Shown: piece by piece, positions 10,472 through 23,894 of the stretch
How the letters are laid out: the number at the start of each line of letters is the position of its first letter
Position numbering within the stretch: position 1 is the first letter of the stretch
NCBI RefSeq assembly: GCF_010093595.1
Contig: NW_022985468.1
Location: 62,001-126,000, forward strand
DNA from: Mytilinidion resinicola
Lineage: Eukaryota; Ascomycota; Dothideomycetes; Mytilinidiales; Mytilinidiaceae
Length of the DNA stretch: 64,000 nucleotides
Direction of reading: 5' to 3'
Notes under the pieces: generated by a model
Databases searched by the model: none
What the model was told of the DNA's origin: nothing
Seen by the model: the letters and a program-made list of their open reading frames with translations, nothing else
Position numbers and translations under genes: made by a program

Positions 10472-12596
10472 ATGGCCGACGGACGCAACCGCAGGAGCTT
10501 CTTCACCCTGCTCAGGAACCTGTTCTGTGCAGCCCTGCTGTACACTGTCATTTTTGGAATCATATCGCTAGCCCGGGACCCCAAGATTGCGGCGAAGGGA
10601 AAGCTTGGAATCCCAGCCTTCCTGGACAAGACGGGGCCAGCCGAGCTCATCAAAACCACCAAGGCCGGGCTGGAAGTCAAGTTCGCGTCATCCTCCAAGA
10701 CAGTCACCATCAACCCTCACGCCAATGTCTTCAATAGGCCAGTCGGTGCTGTCAAGGCGAAGGACGACTACCTAGGCCCTCGGCCCCACGTCGACACTGA
10801 GGCTGACCTACACCTGCTGGTAGAGAAGTGCAGAGGCACATACTTGGGGATAGAAAAGATGCGCAACGTGTTCGACTGCCTGCAGTTCTTCGCCAATGAC
10901 GAGTCGGAGTACTATCACCTCCCCGAAGAAACAAGCCGAGCCAGCATCCAGGACCCTCGCGAGGCCGAGTACAACAACGCAGACGGCCACGATAATACGC
11001 TATCCAAGTACGTGTCTACCTCGGACGCCCTCCCGGCAAACAGAACCAATATTGGAACATGTTCTGGCCCTATCATTCCATATCACACCTACTGGACCGG
11101 ACCGGCCACATGGCGGGTTGAGGCATTCGTTAAGAGCTATCTCCACACCCAAAATCTGGCCTGTTCACGCCTGTTTATCTGGCTGGATAGCGATAGAAAC
11201 CCGAACGCCGTTCGCGACATGCTCAATAAGGATGCGCTTTTTGCACGATTCCTGCCCCTAGTGGAGCGGGGAGACATCGTCCTAATGGCTTGGAAGTTCC
11301 CCTCTCGGATTCCCATTCCCAAGGCCAACGACACCATTGACGGAGTGGACTACTACAAAAGCCCCTCAAAGCCCAACACCAATGGCGAAAAAGTTGTCGC
11401 TGACGGGATCATCGAGGACAAGGATGGTCAGCAGTGGCTCGTGCTTACCCCGAAGCAAATGACGTTCCTCCCTGTCGCTGTGTCTGACGCAGTGCGGTTC
11501 GTCGTCCTGCACGTCTATGGCGGATCTTACTATGACATGGACGTACTGATGTTGCGAGATATGCGCCCATTGCTGTTACCCAAGGAGCACTCATTTGCCG
11601 AGCGCTGGGCCGCGCACCCCCACCCAGGCGACTACAACACCGCGATTATGTCGCTAACAGCCAATTCGTCACTGTCGTCCTACTTACTCCGCGGTGGCGT
11701 GCGCATGGGCATGAACTTCCATCCCCGAGTTCTTGGCAGGATGGCGTGGAAGGATGGACGAGACCAAGAATTCCTCATGCTGGAGACCGCAGCATTTGAC
11801 CCTATCTGGACCGAATTCAACTGGGATAGGGAAGGACGATGCACAGTCCCTTGCTTGCGAGACTACGGCGCAGCCTTCAAGGGCAAGCAGGGCGCATTCA
11901 AGGATGAGTGGGAGAGTTACGATGGGCCACAGCTGGAAAAGATCGATCTTGCAACAGCTGGGGTCAAGGAACTGCGGTTACGAGACGATTCAACCAACGA
12001 AATCGACACCGCCGCACCAGCACCAGTCATGAAGAGGGATCGAGAAGACAACACCCCCGTATCAGCCGCAGCGCCCACACCAGCCGTCGAACCGCTGGAA
12101 TCATTCAGCGCCACGACCGACGAGGAAGCCGAGCTGCGAAAGGCGGGCGTCGTCTCTGACTACATCCTCGAGGAGGATAAGTTCGCGCCCAACAACCGCA
12201 CCCTCGAGAACTTCTTCCGCGGCGCCTGGACCTACCACATTCACAACCAAGTAAGCTTAAATTTCTAAATCCCAGCACTCGACCCGACGCCATGTTATTT
12301 CCCTGCACACCATATCCGCCGTTCGCTGCGAGATCGAGTTCTGCGGAGCCGAAATTCTGCGATATTCGCACTGTGTGATTCCTGTTGCTTATCTTCGCTA
12401 CTACCTCCAACCAATCACGAACCCTGCTAACAAATCACTTTTTTAGTGGCTCAAGCACCCGGAACCCTCGTCTTGGATCTCCATCCTCGAGCACGCCCAT
12501 GACGGCTTCTTCGCAGGCACTCGCACAAACATGTACGGCGAGAAGTGGCGCGGACCTCCACTCATGCCCTACAACTACTGGCCCGAGTTCGTGTGA
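10472..12596 (+). CDS. Type II membrane DXD glycosyltransferase
   Basis: Exons 10472-12250 and 12447-12596 give 642 residues. The 196-nt intron starts GTAAGC, has branch GCTAAC and ends TTTTTAG. A short cytosolic N-terminus (MADGRNRRSFF) is followed by one membrane segment at about residues 13-33, the signal-anchor layout of Golgi enzymes. The catalytic region contains FIWLDSDRN and a DXD box in GGSYYDMDVLMLRDM at about residues 349-363. That matches the Gly_transf_sug (PF04488) family, which binds a nucleotide sugar through Mn2+. Ser/Thr/Ala-rich sequence at about 505-560 looks like an inserted loop. It probably extends glycans in the Golgi; donor and acceptor are unknown. Confidence 0.85.
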
Positions 12597-14312
12597 TTTC
12601 CGTCAGCAGCTTCGACTTGTCCAAATTTTCCGCATTGCGTTCCTGCTCCCTTTTACGCAGATCCACGAGCTCAAGCGTGTTACGTTTTTTCTGCGTTATG
12701 CGCGGTGTAATCCACGGCGTTCGGCTCCTGGGTAGAGGCTTCCATCTCATCCCTACCCACCCCCCCTCCTCATCTTCCCTTTTTTTTTTTCAATCGCCCC
12801 ATTGTTTCCATTCTATAGAAGGAGAGGCATGGGCATTTCTCTCAACTGTTTTTGCGATTTTAGGCCGCTTTATTCCTGCCGCGCCCACGGGGACTGGAGT
12901 TTCTGTGTTTTTTCGACGTGCAAAAACATTGCCTCGTATAAAAAGCCCGGGGGGGATTTAGCAAACTCTCCCATGTTTTGCTGTGTCTACTTTCTCTTGC
13001 GCGCGATTCTAGCGTCGCTGCAGCCCACGGGCTTTTTTGCTCTGTTCGTGTTTATGTCTTTGTTGTTTTCAAGAGGAATATATGCATAGAGATGGGGCTG
13101 TGCGTACATAGAAGATTAGTGGTTGGTTGGTTGCGTTTGAGGGAAGGTGCAGGTACAGAGAGGATCATATATGCCAGCTGCGGTACAGCGGCGATGTCGA
13201 TGGATACAGATGGGATGTTCAAAAATACAACCATTACATGACCGTAGTTCCAGCAAGCGATCCGATTTGTTGGCGACAATTGGTGCTGTCAATGCTGTGA
13301 CGACGCTAGGGCTCCGAGCTTGAAGAAAAGAAACGATTCACGCCACACTATGCTCCCGCCACAATCTCTCTTCATGCCTCGAATAAGAAAAGATACTCCT
13401 CATCCTCATTCTCATCCCTCTCTCCCATCTCCGCCACCACCCACCCCCTCCTCCCCTCCCCTCCCTTCCCCTTCCTCAGCACCGCCCCCACTCACCCCCG
13501 CCTCCTCTCCAACCCCTTTTCAGAACCCCCCACCGCCCAGCCTTCTAAACCACAGCGGCCCCAGCACAACTCACCCACAGAAAAGAGGCACACATCAACA
13601 AAGACCAAAGCAGAACACGAAAAACGATCTTGCCCCTGAGTCTTCCTACCACGGCGCAATCTAGCCACGGTCTTCTTGCCACGGTCTGGCTGGAGTCTCT
13701 CGCCCGTGGGTCTGGCCGACACTCTGGCTTTTCAACGATTTTTTGATTTTTTGATTTTTTTTTTCCCCCCAGATTTGAGCGGCCAAGAGAGTTGCTGTGT
13801 TTGGACGTGACGTGGTGGTGTGTGCTATACTTGGGGCTTTTGGAAGGGGGGGGGGGGGGGGTTTGGCGTGGATGGTTGAGGAGCGTGAGGGAGAGTGGTT
13901 TTGGGGTAGGATGGAGGCAGGAAGGAAGGAAGGAAGGGGAGCTTATATGGACGGGTGTCTTAGTTAAGGAGAGCATTTTGCTTGGTATGCAAGGAGTCTA
14001 GAGTATTCATTCCTGCGAGTGCTTCACGCTGCCCTAATCCACTCCTCATTCCTTTTGCGCCATCGAGCACAGGCGAAAGGGAGTACCAGAGAGTATGCAA
14101 CACGGCGTGAAATCTTCCTTCCCCCCCAATACCTGTCCTCTAGCCCATATCTCGCTCATACATCTCCGCCATCCCCGCAGCGAGCGCCAGCACCTCGATG
14201 CCTTGCTCTCGCCACCTCTATACATACAGCGGTCCATTCCGCTCGTTTCAACAACCCCTTATTCCTCCCCGCCCTCCACAGCTAAGCTGGTAATGACCCC
14301 ATCCAACGCACC
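12597..14312. other. Long intergenic region, low complexity
   Basis: 3' flanks of two convergent genes. It contains a polypyrimidine tract (about 13400-13560, CCCCTCC-type), a T run near 13740-13765, a G run of about 14 near 13848-13861 and a GGAA repeat near 13920-13937. Frames here follow the skewed composition and are not called. Confidence 0.5.
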
Positions 14313-17300
14313 CTACTTCATCGGACTCGGACTCCCAATCGCCAACCCCCTGCCAAACCCCGTCTTGCGCGGCGTCGGCCCCGAACTCGGCGTGTCGCTC
14401 CTCTGCCCCGGCTCCGGCGTATCGCTGCGCCCCCCCGCGGTGCTCGGCCTCACGCCCTCACTCCCGGGAGCCCTGAAGCCCACATCGCGCCCAATCGAGT
14501 ATATATCATTGAGCATCTGCTCCAGCACGCCGGCATCCACAAACTCCTGGTGCTTGCGCCACAGCTTCAGCGCCGTCGTCGCGTCCTCAATGCTGTCGTG
14601 GTTGCTCTGCTGGATCTTCTCCTTCAGCACACACCAGGCCAGGAACTTGAGGTTGAGCTTGCGGTGGAGCGAGGGCTTGAAGAAGAGGTCGACCGTGTCG
14701 ACGACCTGCCGCTTCGGCACGTGCATGTTGATGGTGCGGAAGTCGTTGGCGAGGCTGTGGCCGACGAAGACGCAGCCCTTGTTCAGCAGCAGCCAGAGCT
14801 TCTTGTACGCGAGCTTCAGCCCGATGGGCGAGTGTGGCGACGTCGAGCGGTCGAGGTCGCCCGGGTTGATGCCCGACCACACCGTCAGGTAGTCGACGAT
14901 GGGCTCTGTCACGGCGATGTAGTCGTCGATGAACGGGAGGCGCGCGAGCTCGCCCGAGCCCCGGCACACGGACACGCGGCCCAGGCCTTTGCGATCGGGG
15001 CGGATGACTTCGCGCGTGCCGTCTGCGCTCATTTCGATCTCTTCCGATTGGAGGCGGATGAATTCGGCGTCGATTGCGACGGGAAAGCCCGAGTATGGCA
15101 TTTCGGTGTACGGATCTAGGAGCTTGAAGCGGTCTTCGGGAGGCTCTGGTTGGGTAGACCACCAGCGGAACAGAACCTGTGTATCCAAATTCTCTTTCCA
15201 CGTGTTGTCGATCATGTGTCTGGCACTTTTCTTCTGATAGGTGAGCACAGCAGGCAATTTCCAAGTCGGCTCGAACCGTAATGCTTCGTCTTTTGGAATT
15301 GGGCGGACGAGGAAGTCATTGAATAGGTACCATTTTTCCGCTGACGAAGGTTCCGGAGAAGATATGCTGGTGTTGATCATGGAAACAAGATGGGGCTTCT
15401 GATGTTCACCGCTGTTGATATCTGCTACAACACCAATGAGCTCGTATATCTCCATTTTGTAAACCCCTCGCTGGAGGTGTTGATTGATATCAATCCCTTC
15501 GTAGCAAAAGAAATTGCCTTGCTCGACGATAATGCCGATTTCCGTAGGCAGCCAATTTGGAGTCGCCCACAGTTGCTTAGCTTCGTGGCTTTGGATCGCT
15601 GCGTTAAGCATCAAGACATCCGGAACCGACTGTATGGTCTTCTTCTGGTTCATTTGCGTATACCGTCTGCACTTGGGACACCACCCTCGTGGTTGGTCCT
15701 GCCTCTCGACACTCGCTTTTAGGATTTGTGAGAATGTTGGTGGAGGCCTTAGTTTGGCCGTATGCTTCGGTGGATATATCAATTCGTTTACGAATGTTTT
15801 CCCGTCTGTCAGGATCTCATTTCGGCAGACTCCGCATCGCATGCTGGCCCAGGCCTGTGTTTCAAGGGCCTCATCCAGTGGGGATCGATCAGAGGGATAC
15901 GGACCCATCCTACGAAACTCCTCTGAAATCTTGTGAAACAAGAACCGGTTGAAGTTCTGAATCATGGTGGTTAGGGCAACGTTTGGAGACAATTCCTCAA
16001 GCACATTCAGTGACGCTGCATTCGAGAGGCTGCTGAAAGTCTTTAAGAAGTTAGACGCTTGACAATTCACCCCGTTAGCTTTTTCGAGCATGTCGACCAG
16101 GAACCCGAGTTCGCAGAGAAGACATGTCTCATAAAGACATGATGAAGCAGTATGGTAAAGAGCGAGATTTCGTATCCAAGGGGTGAACCGGCACAGCTGA
16201 AGTAGTGGATTGGCGTATGAGTTTGCTATGTGAGTTTCTAGTCCCGAGAACGTGGTTTGGTTATAGAAACTGCTAATTGTAAGCATGTCGAATTTAGGGC
16301 GGGAGAGAAGGCTTACGCGAAATCAAAATCATCGACTCCATACTTGCTGTATTTGATTTCCACGTTACCATACATGGCAGGGACATCTTTCCGCGTCACG
16401 TCGTCCAGGTGCATGTCCGTTAAGGTCTCCATAGTTTCTCGAGCTTTTAAATTCACGTCGCTGGCCGATTGAGCTGATCGTGCCTTCTCGCTGAGAAATT
16501 TGGGGGCGTTGAGAGATTCGTTGATCCGATCAGGAAGACGGGTATCCTCAATCTGGTTTCTACGTTTAGTATTGGGATTACGCGCCCAGAAGCCCATCTC
16601 TGATTTCACCATGTTGTTCTGTACCACGGGGTCAGGCTTCGGAGGTGGGGCGCCAACCTCGAAGACCATGTGACTCGGCCAAGCAGACAGCAGCGGCTCT
16701 TTGTAGGGGGGCATTCCAACTGTGCTCAGTGGTCTAAAAGAGCGGTCAGCGTATTGCCGAGCCAGTAGGTCGATGCGATCAACTTACGTATCAATAGACC
16801 AGTCCATGGAAGGTGGTGGGACAGGTTGATCCGCAAATTCCGTGGGATTGGTGTATTCTGGGAAATGTATCTTGGAAGGAGACCCCCAAAGATGGACGTT
16901 ACAGGTGTTGCTTGCCATTGCAAATGCTTCCCCAGAGGGCGCGATCTCGAATCCCGTCAAAAACGCGTCATAGAGATTTACTTGACGGAGGTTGGCTGTA
17001 TCAGGGTTCATGAGATCGATTACTTGCATCTGACCGTTCTGAGACGCAATGATACTTGTCGTGGACATTCGAGGATGCATTCTGACAAAGGCTGCGCCGG
17101 TGTGGAAAGGTATGGGCGGTAGTGCGGACAGTGTCTTTAAAGAGAAGACATTAGTGAACGGATCTAACATGAAGCCATACTGCTGTCGAGGAGACCAGCC
17201 GCAAGTTACAAGGAAGTCGGCTTTCGCGTCCATATCATTGATTGATCCGGCGTGCGCCTTAAATGTGTGAACCAAGTTCAAGTTTCCTGAGTCGAGGATA

Positions 17301-18037
17301 TGCACCTCTCCGCCGTCTGTTGCCGCGCAAACATACTGTCCTGTCCTCTTCATAATAGTATAATATGACGCGGTAGGAATCTGGCTTATATCAGTTATTG
17401 CCACTATACAAGTCCGAGATACATCACTAACCGTTTCCACGATAATCCCTTTATCAACGTTCACTTTGAACATATGATCCTGGCATCCTGCTACAAGCAC
17501 TTCTCTAGTCCCCTTGGAAGTGAAATTCATGCATCGTAAATCCGCGAAGACGTCGTCGCTACGCCACAATATCAGTATCCAGCCTTCAGTCCCAAGTATT
17601 GACCACGACGTACGCAAGATGCCATTGTGTCAATCCGCGGCGGATGGCAAAGTGTATGCTTCCCTTCGAAATAGACAATACGCCGTTCTCGGTGAGCAAT
17701 ATCTGTTTAACAGCACCTTCGGATGGAGCGTGTCCTCGATATGACGTGTACCTGTCGAGACTAGAGCCATAGAAGGAGGTAATGCGCCCCTAGAACGGTC
17801 AGCTTTCATTCAAATCTGCCGGCCTAGAAGGCGTGAAATGGACGCACATAGTCATTCCCGGTCCATAGGAGCTCTTGAGTGGTATCGAAAGTGAATGTCG
17901 TCACCGGTGATGGTGCATGTTGCGGCCCAGGTGGGGGGAGCTGTATGAGGCCGACCTGTGTGAACAATGCTGGTTAAATGAATTCGCGGTTGCGGGGTCT
18001 GGACTCTTCTCCGTACCTCGTCCCAGTCTGCCTCCAT
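14313..18037 (-). CDS. PAN2: PAN2, deadenylase catalytic subunit
   Basis: Seven exons: 18037-18017, 17955-17848, 17789-17614, 17558-17432, 17380-16788, 16733-16317 and 16269-14313, giving 1132 residues, the normal PAN2 length. All joins keep phase. With PAN3, PAN2 shortens poly(A) tails of cytoplasmic mRNA from the 3' end. The N-terminal half is the WD40 propeller, from MEADWDE through [19 protein letters not shown] linker and an inactive ubiquitin-hydrolase-like domain follow (about 495-850). The DEDD exonuclease has DAEF at about 880, GHSLANDFR at about 989 and HDSIEDA at about 1040, so the metal ligands are kept. The tail is Gly/Ser/Pro-rich. The 51-nt intron at 17431-17381 is in frame and could be mistaken for coding sequence. 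Confidence 0.95.
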
Positions 18038-18631
18038 TCCGAAAATACTCTCACCGAGTGCGTGCTTCCATGGAGGTCTGTAGCAATTCCTAGCAGGCGC
18101 GGGTCATGGCGAGAGCTTCGCGCGTTGGGTGAAGGATAGCGGGGCGTGGAGCTTCGAGGCTTCGAGTGACGGTGCCTACGAGGAGATACGAGCCTTCGCA
18201 GCAGCGCGAAAGGTCCTGGTAGAGTGAGCGCGCCGCGCCAACACAACGCGCTTCACAATCCGGCTGGCGAAGGCGGCACAATGAGGTACGTCCCACGGTT
18301 CGAGGTGGAGCTGAGGCGGAGCTACCCAAGCACCCAAGATCTACGAAGGAGGGTCCGGGTGCACGGCCCTCAAAGTCCACCATTCAAGGATGAACAAAGG
18401 CCTTCTTCACAGATCGACAGCAGGTAAAGTATGGAATAGACGCATGAGAGCAGGCTCTTGATTAGAAGCCCAGGGGCATTGAAAGCCCTAAAGCAAGCTG
18501 GATATATCAGCTTACTGCCTTTCACTCTGTATTTGATATGAATAGAAGCTTGGCGATCGCAGGATACATCGAGCAGTATACTAGGTGACATTTGGATGGG
18601 ACCTCACTATATAAGTATTCCTTCCACAGCA
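18038..18631. other. PAN2 promoter and SWF1 3' flank
   Basis: No supported gene. Frames at 18090-18383 and 17974-18246 have no family resemblance. Confidence 0.45.
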
Positions 18632-19980
18632 TTACGTTAGAGCTTCCATCAGGTTGTCCCAAAACCCTAGATCATACACATTCTCCACCTCCGCTAGCCG
18701 CCAACACCGCTCCCAACTCCCCTCCTGAGCGGCCTCTCGAAGACGCCGGGACAACTGCTGAGGCGGTTGGCCGTCCCTGGTGCGCACTAGAAGATGTCTG
18801 CCCGAAACTGGCCATGACGTGGGTGGTTCCTCCAGTTCACGTTCCGGATCTAGATGATTATCTTCCTCTTTGCTCTTCTGCAGTCCCAAGAAGACGACCC
18901 CGTCGTACATGTCATCTCGCCAGTCAGCCCACTTGCTGCTCTCATTGGTCGTCATACCCGCCCATATAAGGTACATGTGGTAGCCTAGTAAGCCGAGGGG
19001 CATGGGCCAAGTCAGAAGAGCTAGAAGCCCGACTCCGGCAATGGATACAGAGCCGATGTCCAAGGCTATGGATAGGTAGGTGATTAGGTAATGCGTGCGT
19101 TCCAAAATGGAGCCGACCAAAACCGCTAAGCGCGTCGTCTCGGCCGGCTGGGCCGGATATCTGTAATAGTACTCGTATCGCGCATACCGTGCTTTTACTT
19201 GTGGCGCAAGCACGAGATAGGCCAGGTATGCTCCATATGCCAGCAGTAGGCCGGTAGAAAGGAGAAGCGCCAGGAACCATTTGTAGTTGCCGCGTCCCAG
19301 ACAATTATTGACCCAGACACAGTGGTGATCCGCTCGCGCAACACAGGTTTTACAGATACTGCAGTGTTTACTTCGAGCAGGTTTGAGGAGGTGGCAGGTC
19401 CGGCATTCGTTCCCTGGGTAGTATAGTATTCGGTCATATGGGTAGTGTCGCATTTGAGCCGTGTGATTAGAGGCCGTGACATGCGTTTGGAGGTTGCGGC
19501 GAGCGCTGAGATACGTAAAGAGGTATGGAAGAGGAAGAACGAGAAGTAAGATAGCCTTGTGTTTGGCGAGGAGCTTTGACCAAACAGCAGGGACGAAGAG
19601 GGATGCGCTGCCTGTTATAAGGCCTAGAAAGAAAATCTGGTGGTGTTAGCCCAAGATAAAGCTGAGAACAACCAAGATTCATACCACAACAACGGGGTGC
19701 TTCTCATGCATAAGATAGTGGCCCAGTCGCGAGCTTCCATTTGTAATACGGCCATTGGTGAGGTATAAATCGACATTCCGCATACCATTCGGGAGGTGTA
19801 TTATCAGTAAACGGTGGAGGAAGCCGATGGGGGTGTTTCTGTAATGGCGCTTAGAATCGACGTCATCTATTATGGAGCCCACGCATCGTACCTTAGAGCC
19901 GGAAGTCTGCCAAAGAAGGCGACAAATGTTATGAAGGAGACAGAGATTGTAAATATCGCAAGTTTCTGGAGCAAAGACAT
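18632..19980 (-). CDS. SWF1: SWF1, DHHC palmitoyltransferase
   Basis: Exons 19980-19892, 19838-19685 and 19636-18632 give 415 residues. The start fits the family N-terminus ([19 protein letters not shown], then [19 protein letters not shown] across the first intron). It S-acylates the juxtamembrane cysteines of SNAREs and other membrane proteins at the ER. Membrane segments are seen at about residues 7-24, 83-103 and 107-122 and two after the catalytic loop. The Cys-rich domain contains [21 protein letters not shown] and the catalytic DHHC at about 184-187. The C-terminus is cytosolic and acidic ([14 protein letters not shown]). The gene is divergent from RAP1. Confidence 0.93.
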
Positions 19981-20461
19981 GTCGGCGGGAATAGAGGGCG
20001 AGATCGTCCTGAGCTCATGTTGGGGCAGAAGTAATTGAAGTGTGACGCGCCCGGCTGGCTGCCATCAAAGCTGGATACAAATGCGCTGCATTTGAATCCG
20101 AAGTACTCGGTTCGGTTTTCTTGTGATTGTTGTTTGTTGGTGAACATGGAGATGTTGAAGGGTTGACATTAGTTTAATGTCTTGGCACTATTTATTGTAG
20201 ATCGCAGATCGCGTCGCGTCAAAAGACCAACATCCCACGATTTCTGGACTCCAACTCACTCCCTCCACCCTCTGTACACTTTACGACCTCAATTCTATCC
20301 AAGACCCGACTCTTTTCCACCGCGACTCCGACTGCAGTCTTCTGAACGCCCTTTTTGGGGCGCAACAGTGCTACCTGGAAACTTCTAGGGATAAACACAG
20401 CCGTTCACCATCGTCGGCGAGCCAACGACGGCCTCCCGGAGCTACAGTACAGGACAGCGAT
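19981..20461. promoter_or_regulatory. Bidirectional promoter of SWF1 and RAP1
   Basis: The 481 bp between two divergent start codons must carry both promoters. The RAP1 side (20250-20400) is pyrimidine-rich. No specific factor site is claimed. Confidence 0.55.
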
Positions 20462-23136
20462 ATGGCAGAAGTTCGGCCGCAAGTGGTTTATAGCGATGTT
20501 GCCGAAGGAGCAGATCTCCAAGGGCAGCTGTTCGCTGGCAAGAAGTTCTTTATAGCTCAGCGCTGTCCTATGCGCTCGTCATTCGTCGAACAAGTCAAAA
20601 GCAACGGCGGCAAGGTCGTGCCACTCGAGAAGCTGGCGGACTATATCATTGTGGATCACATGCGCAAAGACATTCCAGCAGGCAGCATCTCATACACGTT
20701 TATTGAGCAATCCATCCGGAAAGGCGAGCTGCAAGACCCAGACGACCACGTCGCAGGCGAACCAGCGGGTACGGTGCGAGAAATTGGTTCATTCAGACCG
20801 ACGAAGAGTGGCCGCATTCCATTCACCGCTGAAGACGATAGACAGCTGTACAACTGGATCAAGTCGTATGAACGCGACGGGAGCGCAATCATGGGCAACG
20901 TGATTTACAAGCAGTTGGAGGAAAAGGTATGGTCTTCCAGATTTTCCTAACTTCATTGATTGACAAGTGCAGAATCCACGCCACCCATGGCAATCATGGC
21001 GAGATCGCTACGTCAAACATTTGCAATACAAACCGCCTCCTGGTTGCGCGCCTACTAATGGCCCACTCTCACCTCCTTCCGATGTACCTCCGTCCGATGT
21101 TGACTCAGCCGCTCGCCAGCCCGTTTCCGAACGACGGAAGGACAGCACAGTTTCGAGAAACGCGGATAGAATAAAACAAGTTCGGAGTGAAGTTGAGGAA
21201 CCGGAAGAAGCAGAACAGCCCCGAGAAGCCGGCTCCCCAGTTTGGAACTCGGAAGACTGGGACGAATTATACAACAATGTTCCCATTATCCAAAACGCTC
21301 CGGCTAGAGATTATATAGCGGGCTGGGAGCCATGGGCCCAAGGTACCGACCACACTGCTCAACAATGGCGAGACTTCTACGAGAAAACGGTGCTCCCGCG
21401 TTGGGAGAAGGACCAAGACGTAAAGGACACAATTGAGGTGAAGCCAGCTAAGGAGCAACGTCAAAGACCACCATCTCCGAGCGTGATTATCTACACACCA
21501 AAGAAAAACACCAAGAATCGGAACTCATCGTCTGCACAGAAACCAAGAAAGTCACCTGTGCAAGCTTCCACTGCGACGATGCAGTCTCTAGCTGTAGGGG
21601 ACTCTGTAAAATCACGCGACGATCTGATATACGAGCTGATGGGGCATCGAAAAGGCCGGCAACAAATGGTTGCTTACCGATTTTATTTCGAAGCTCATCG
21701 ACACGAACTCGAGGACTGCGATCCTACTGACTATTGTAAGTAGATTTATGCTGAGCTACTTGCCATGCGCTAAAACTTTGTGAACAGCAGCTCCTCATCG
21801 AAAACTTAACCCACGTTGGAAAGCTTTATCAGGAAAGGAGCAAGCCCCTTACTACCAACTAGAAGCTGCCGACAGGGAACGCCATCGCCTAGAAAGTAAT
21901 CCAACTGAGTACCGGGAATGGCGCCTCCAATATATAAACTCTAGCAAAGGCAATTCTAGCAAACGAGGCCGTGAAGAGGACGACGAAAGTGAGGAAACAC
22001 AGAAGGAGTTCTCAGACTCACGGAGAAGTAAGAAGCAACGCCAGCAGGAAAGCGTAGCTAATCAGGGCGATGTCCAGAACGAGATGGAGGGCCAAGATCA
22101 AGACGTAGTGGATCAAAGCCAAGACGCAATGGAGGACGACCAGGCGGCGGAAAGCAGTCATGAGGACCCGTCCATGGAGCAAAACGCCCAGAGGATATAT
22201 GTTGATGTTTCGGACGATTCTGAACCCGAGGAGGAAGATGAAGCCCCAGAAGAAGCACAAGAGGCCAGAACTCCGAAGCATCGAGTAATCGACCTGAGCG
22301 ACGATGAAGATGAAAGTGAGGAGGAGCAGGAAGACGAGGGGCAAGACGAAGTGGAGGAAGTTGATCACAAGGAGCAGACCGTATTTGACGATGCTTCTGC
22401 GTCTCCATCTCCTCACCAAAGCCGCTATAAACCCCCCACAGCGCTTGACACGCAGGCAATTCTCGCGGACCCAACACAGGTGCTTGATGTAGGCCTAGCC
22501 GACCTCCCCAACTCGCAGGAACATATTCCTAATGTTGATGTCCCCGATCTTTCTTATACGCAGGGAGAGAACCCTGATACCGGCCCAGTCGAACTCCCCG
22601 ACACGCACTTGGACCATTCGAGCGACCGGTCATCCTCTCCGCTTCCGGACCATGCTGCTTCCGATGGAACATCGCACTCGATCCAGGAATTTCGCAGCTT
22701 AGAGCATCTTGAACGCCAGCGCCAGTCTACTCCACCGCTGGACCTGAACATGCCCGAACCTGACATGGACTCAGACGTCGAATGGGACAGCCAAGAGGAC
22801 CCGGACCCACCTCTCGACGGCGAGGCTACTATGGAGTTCTACCATGAGATGCTAGACCGCGGCTACGACGATGAGCTCATCAGAGACGTCATGCGTGCTT
22901 GCATGACTAGAGCCAAGCTGTCGGAAGAGGTATTGGCTAAGGTAGCCCATGGGGAGCCGTGGCCTGAGAGGAGGGGCGTATGGACTGCCGAGGATGATGA
23001 AGATCTGGAGTCAACCGATGCGAGACGAGTCCGGAGAGTCATAAAGAAGCATACGGATGACGAGTGGGGAGGGTGTATGGAGCGGCGGACCGTGCTGGAA
23101 TATATCCGCCAGGTGTCCGAACAACGGCAGGGTTGA
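20462..23136 (+). CDS. RAP1: RAP1, telomere-associated protein
   Basis: Exons 20462-20926, 20973-21735 and 21788-23136 give 858 residues. RAP1 proteins bind telomeric chromatin directly or through a TRF-type partner. An N-terminal BRCT domain (about 24-105, GKKFFIAQRCPMRSSFVEQV onward) precedes a Myb domain (about 118-175, IPFTAEDDRQLYNWI). It is followed by a second helical block at about 380-460 with a conserved W and LNPRWKALSGKEQAPYY, like an HMG or Myb fold. Residues about 500-600 are strongly acidic (SDDEDESEEEQEDEG). Residues about 640-700 hold loose repeats of a D-x-P-D-L/V-x-x-S/T-Q type. The last 110 residues resemble the RAP1 C-terminal protein-interaction domain (TMEFYHEMLDRGYDDELIRD). 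Confidence 0.9.
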
Positions 23137-23894
23137 GGGCGTAGAGCACTTAACGATGCATACGATATTTTCAGCGAGTGGGCTTCCGAGGGTCATTCGG
23201 GGTTGAATACCATCGATCGGGCGCATGGATTGTGCGCTCAGGCTACGGTACCCAGATGGTTGGATTGTGGTCAGCCAACGTGTGGATGACACTTCATGTA
23301 ACGACCCTGAATAGTACACATTCGATATCTCAATACAGTGCCGTGAGAAAAGTCCGTTGTAGACTTGTCTGTCGCCGTTTGAAGTCCTTCAATACATCCT
23401 CGAGACTCTAGACGTCAAGATTCACAAACGTTTTGGACAGTTGGTAAGCTTGCCAGGTCACCTCAGACGATGTCATCTGGCCGTAGATTGGTATCAATCA
23501 ACGTATATCTGATTACCGGTGCGAGAAACTTTACATCACCTACTCACTGTCAGAGCTACATTAAAGCCCTTCCGACAGTGGTATGAATGTACACAAGAGA
23601 GTTTGAACGGAGTCTAAATTGCACTCAGTGGCCCAACGGTTTCGTCACGACAGCCATTTGGAAGTTACCTTGAAATTTGCCTCGACGGACTTGGCGTGAT
23701 ATTTGATTTTCAAAGACGGTCTGAAGCACCTCAGCCAGTAGCAAAATAGATGCAAACAGATTTGAATTTCGGCGTTATCTCATATGTACACTTCTCAACG
23801 CTCCAGTCTAGTCCCAAACACGCAGATCACTCATCCACCACGCACACGCTTCGCGGCAATTGAAGCCCCATACAGCACGCCAACCCTTCCTACC
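23137..23894. other. Intergenic, nothing recognised
   Basis: 3' flank of RAP1. No gene or RNA is supported. Confidence 0.4.

Noticed and set aside
5441..12596. Secondary-metabolite cluster
   Set aside because: Acyltransferase, hydrolase-like and glycosyltransferase genes are near each other, but there is no polyketide synthase, peptide synthetase, terpene synthase or P450, and the glycosyltransferase looks like a Golgi enzyme.
14550..15264. Long frames overlapping the PAN2 exonuclease region on both strands
   Set aside because: They are shadow frames of PAN2. The exonuclease motifs are in the called frame only.
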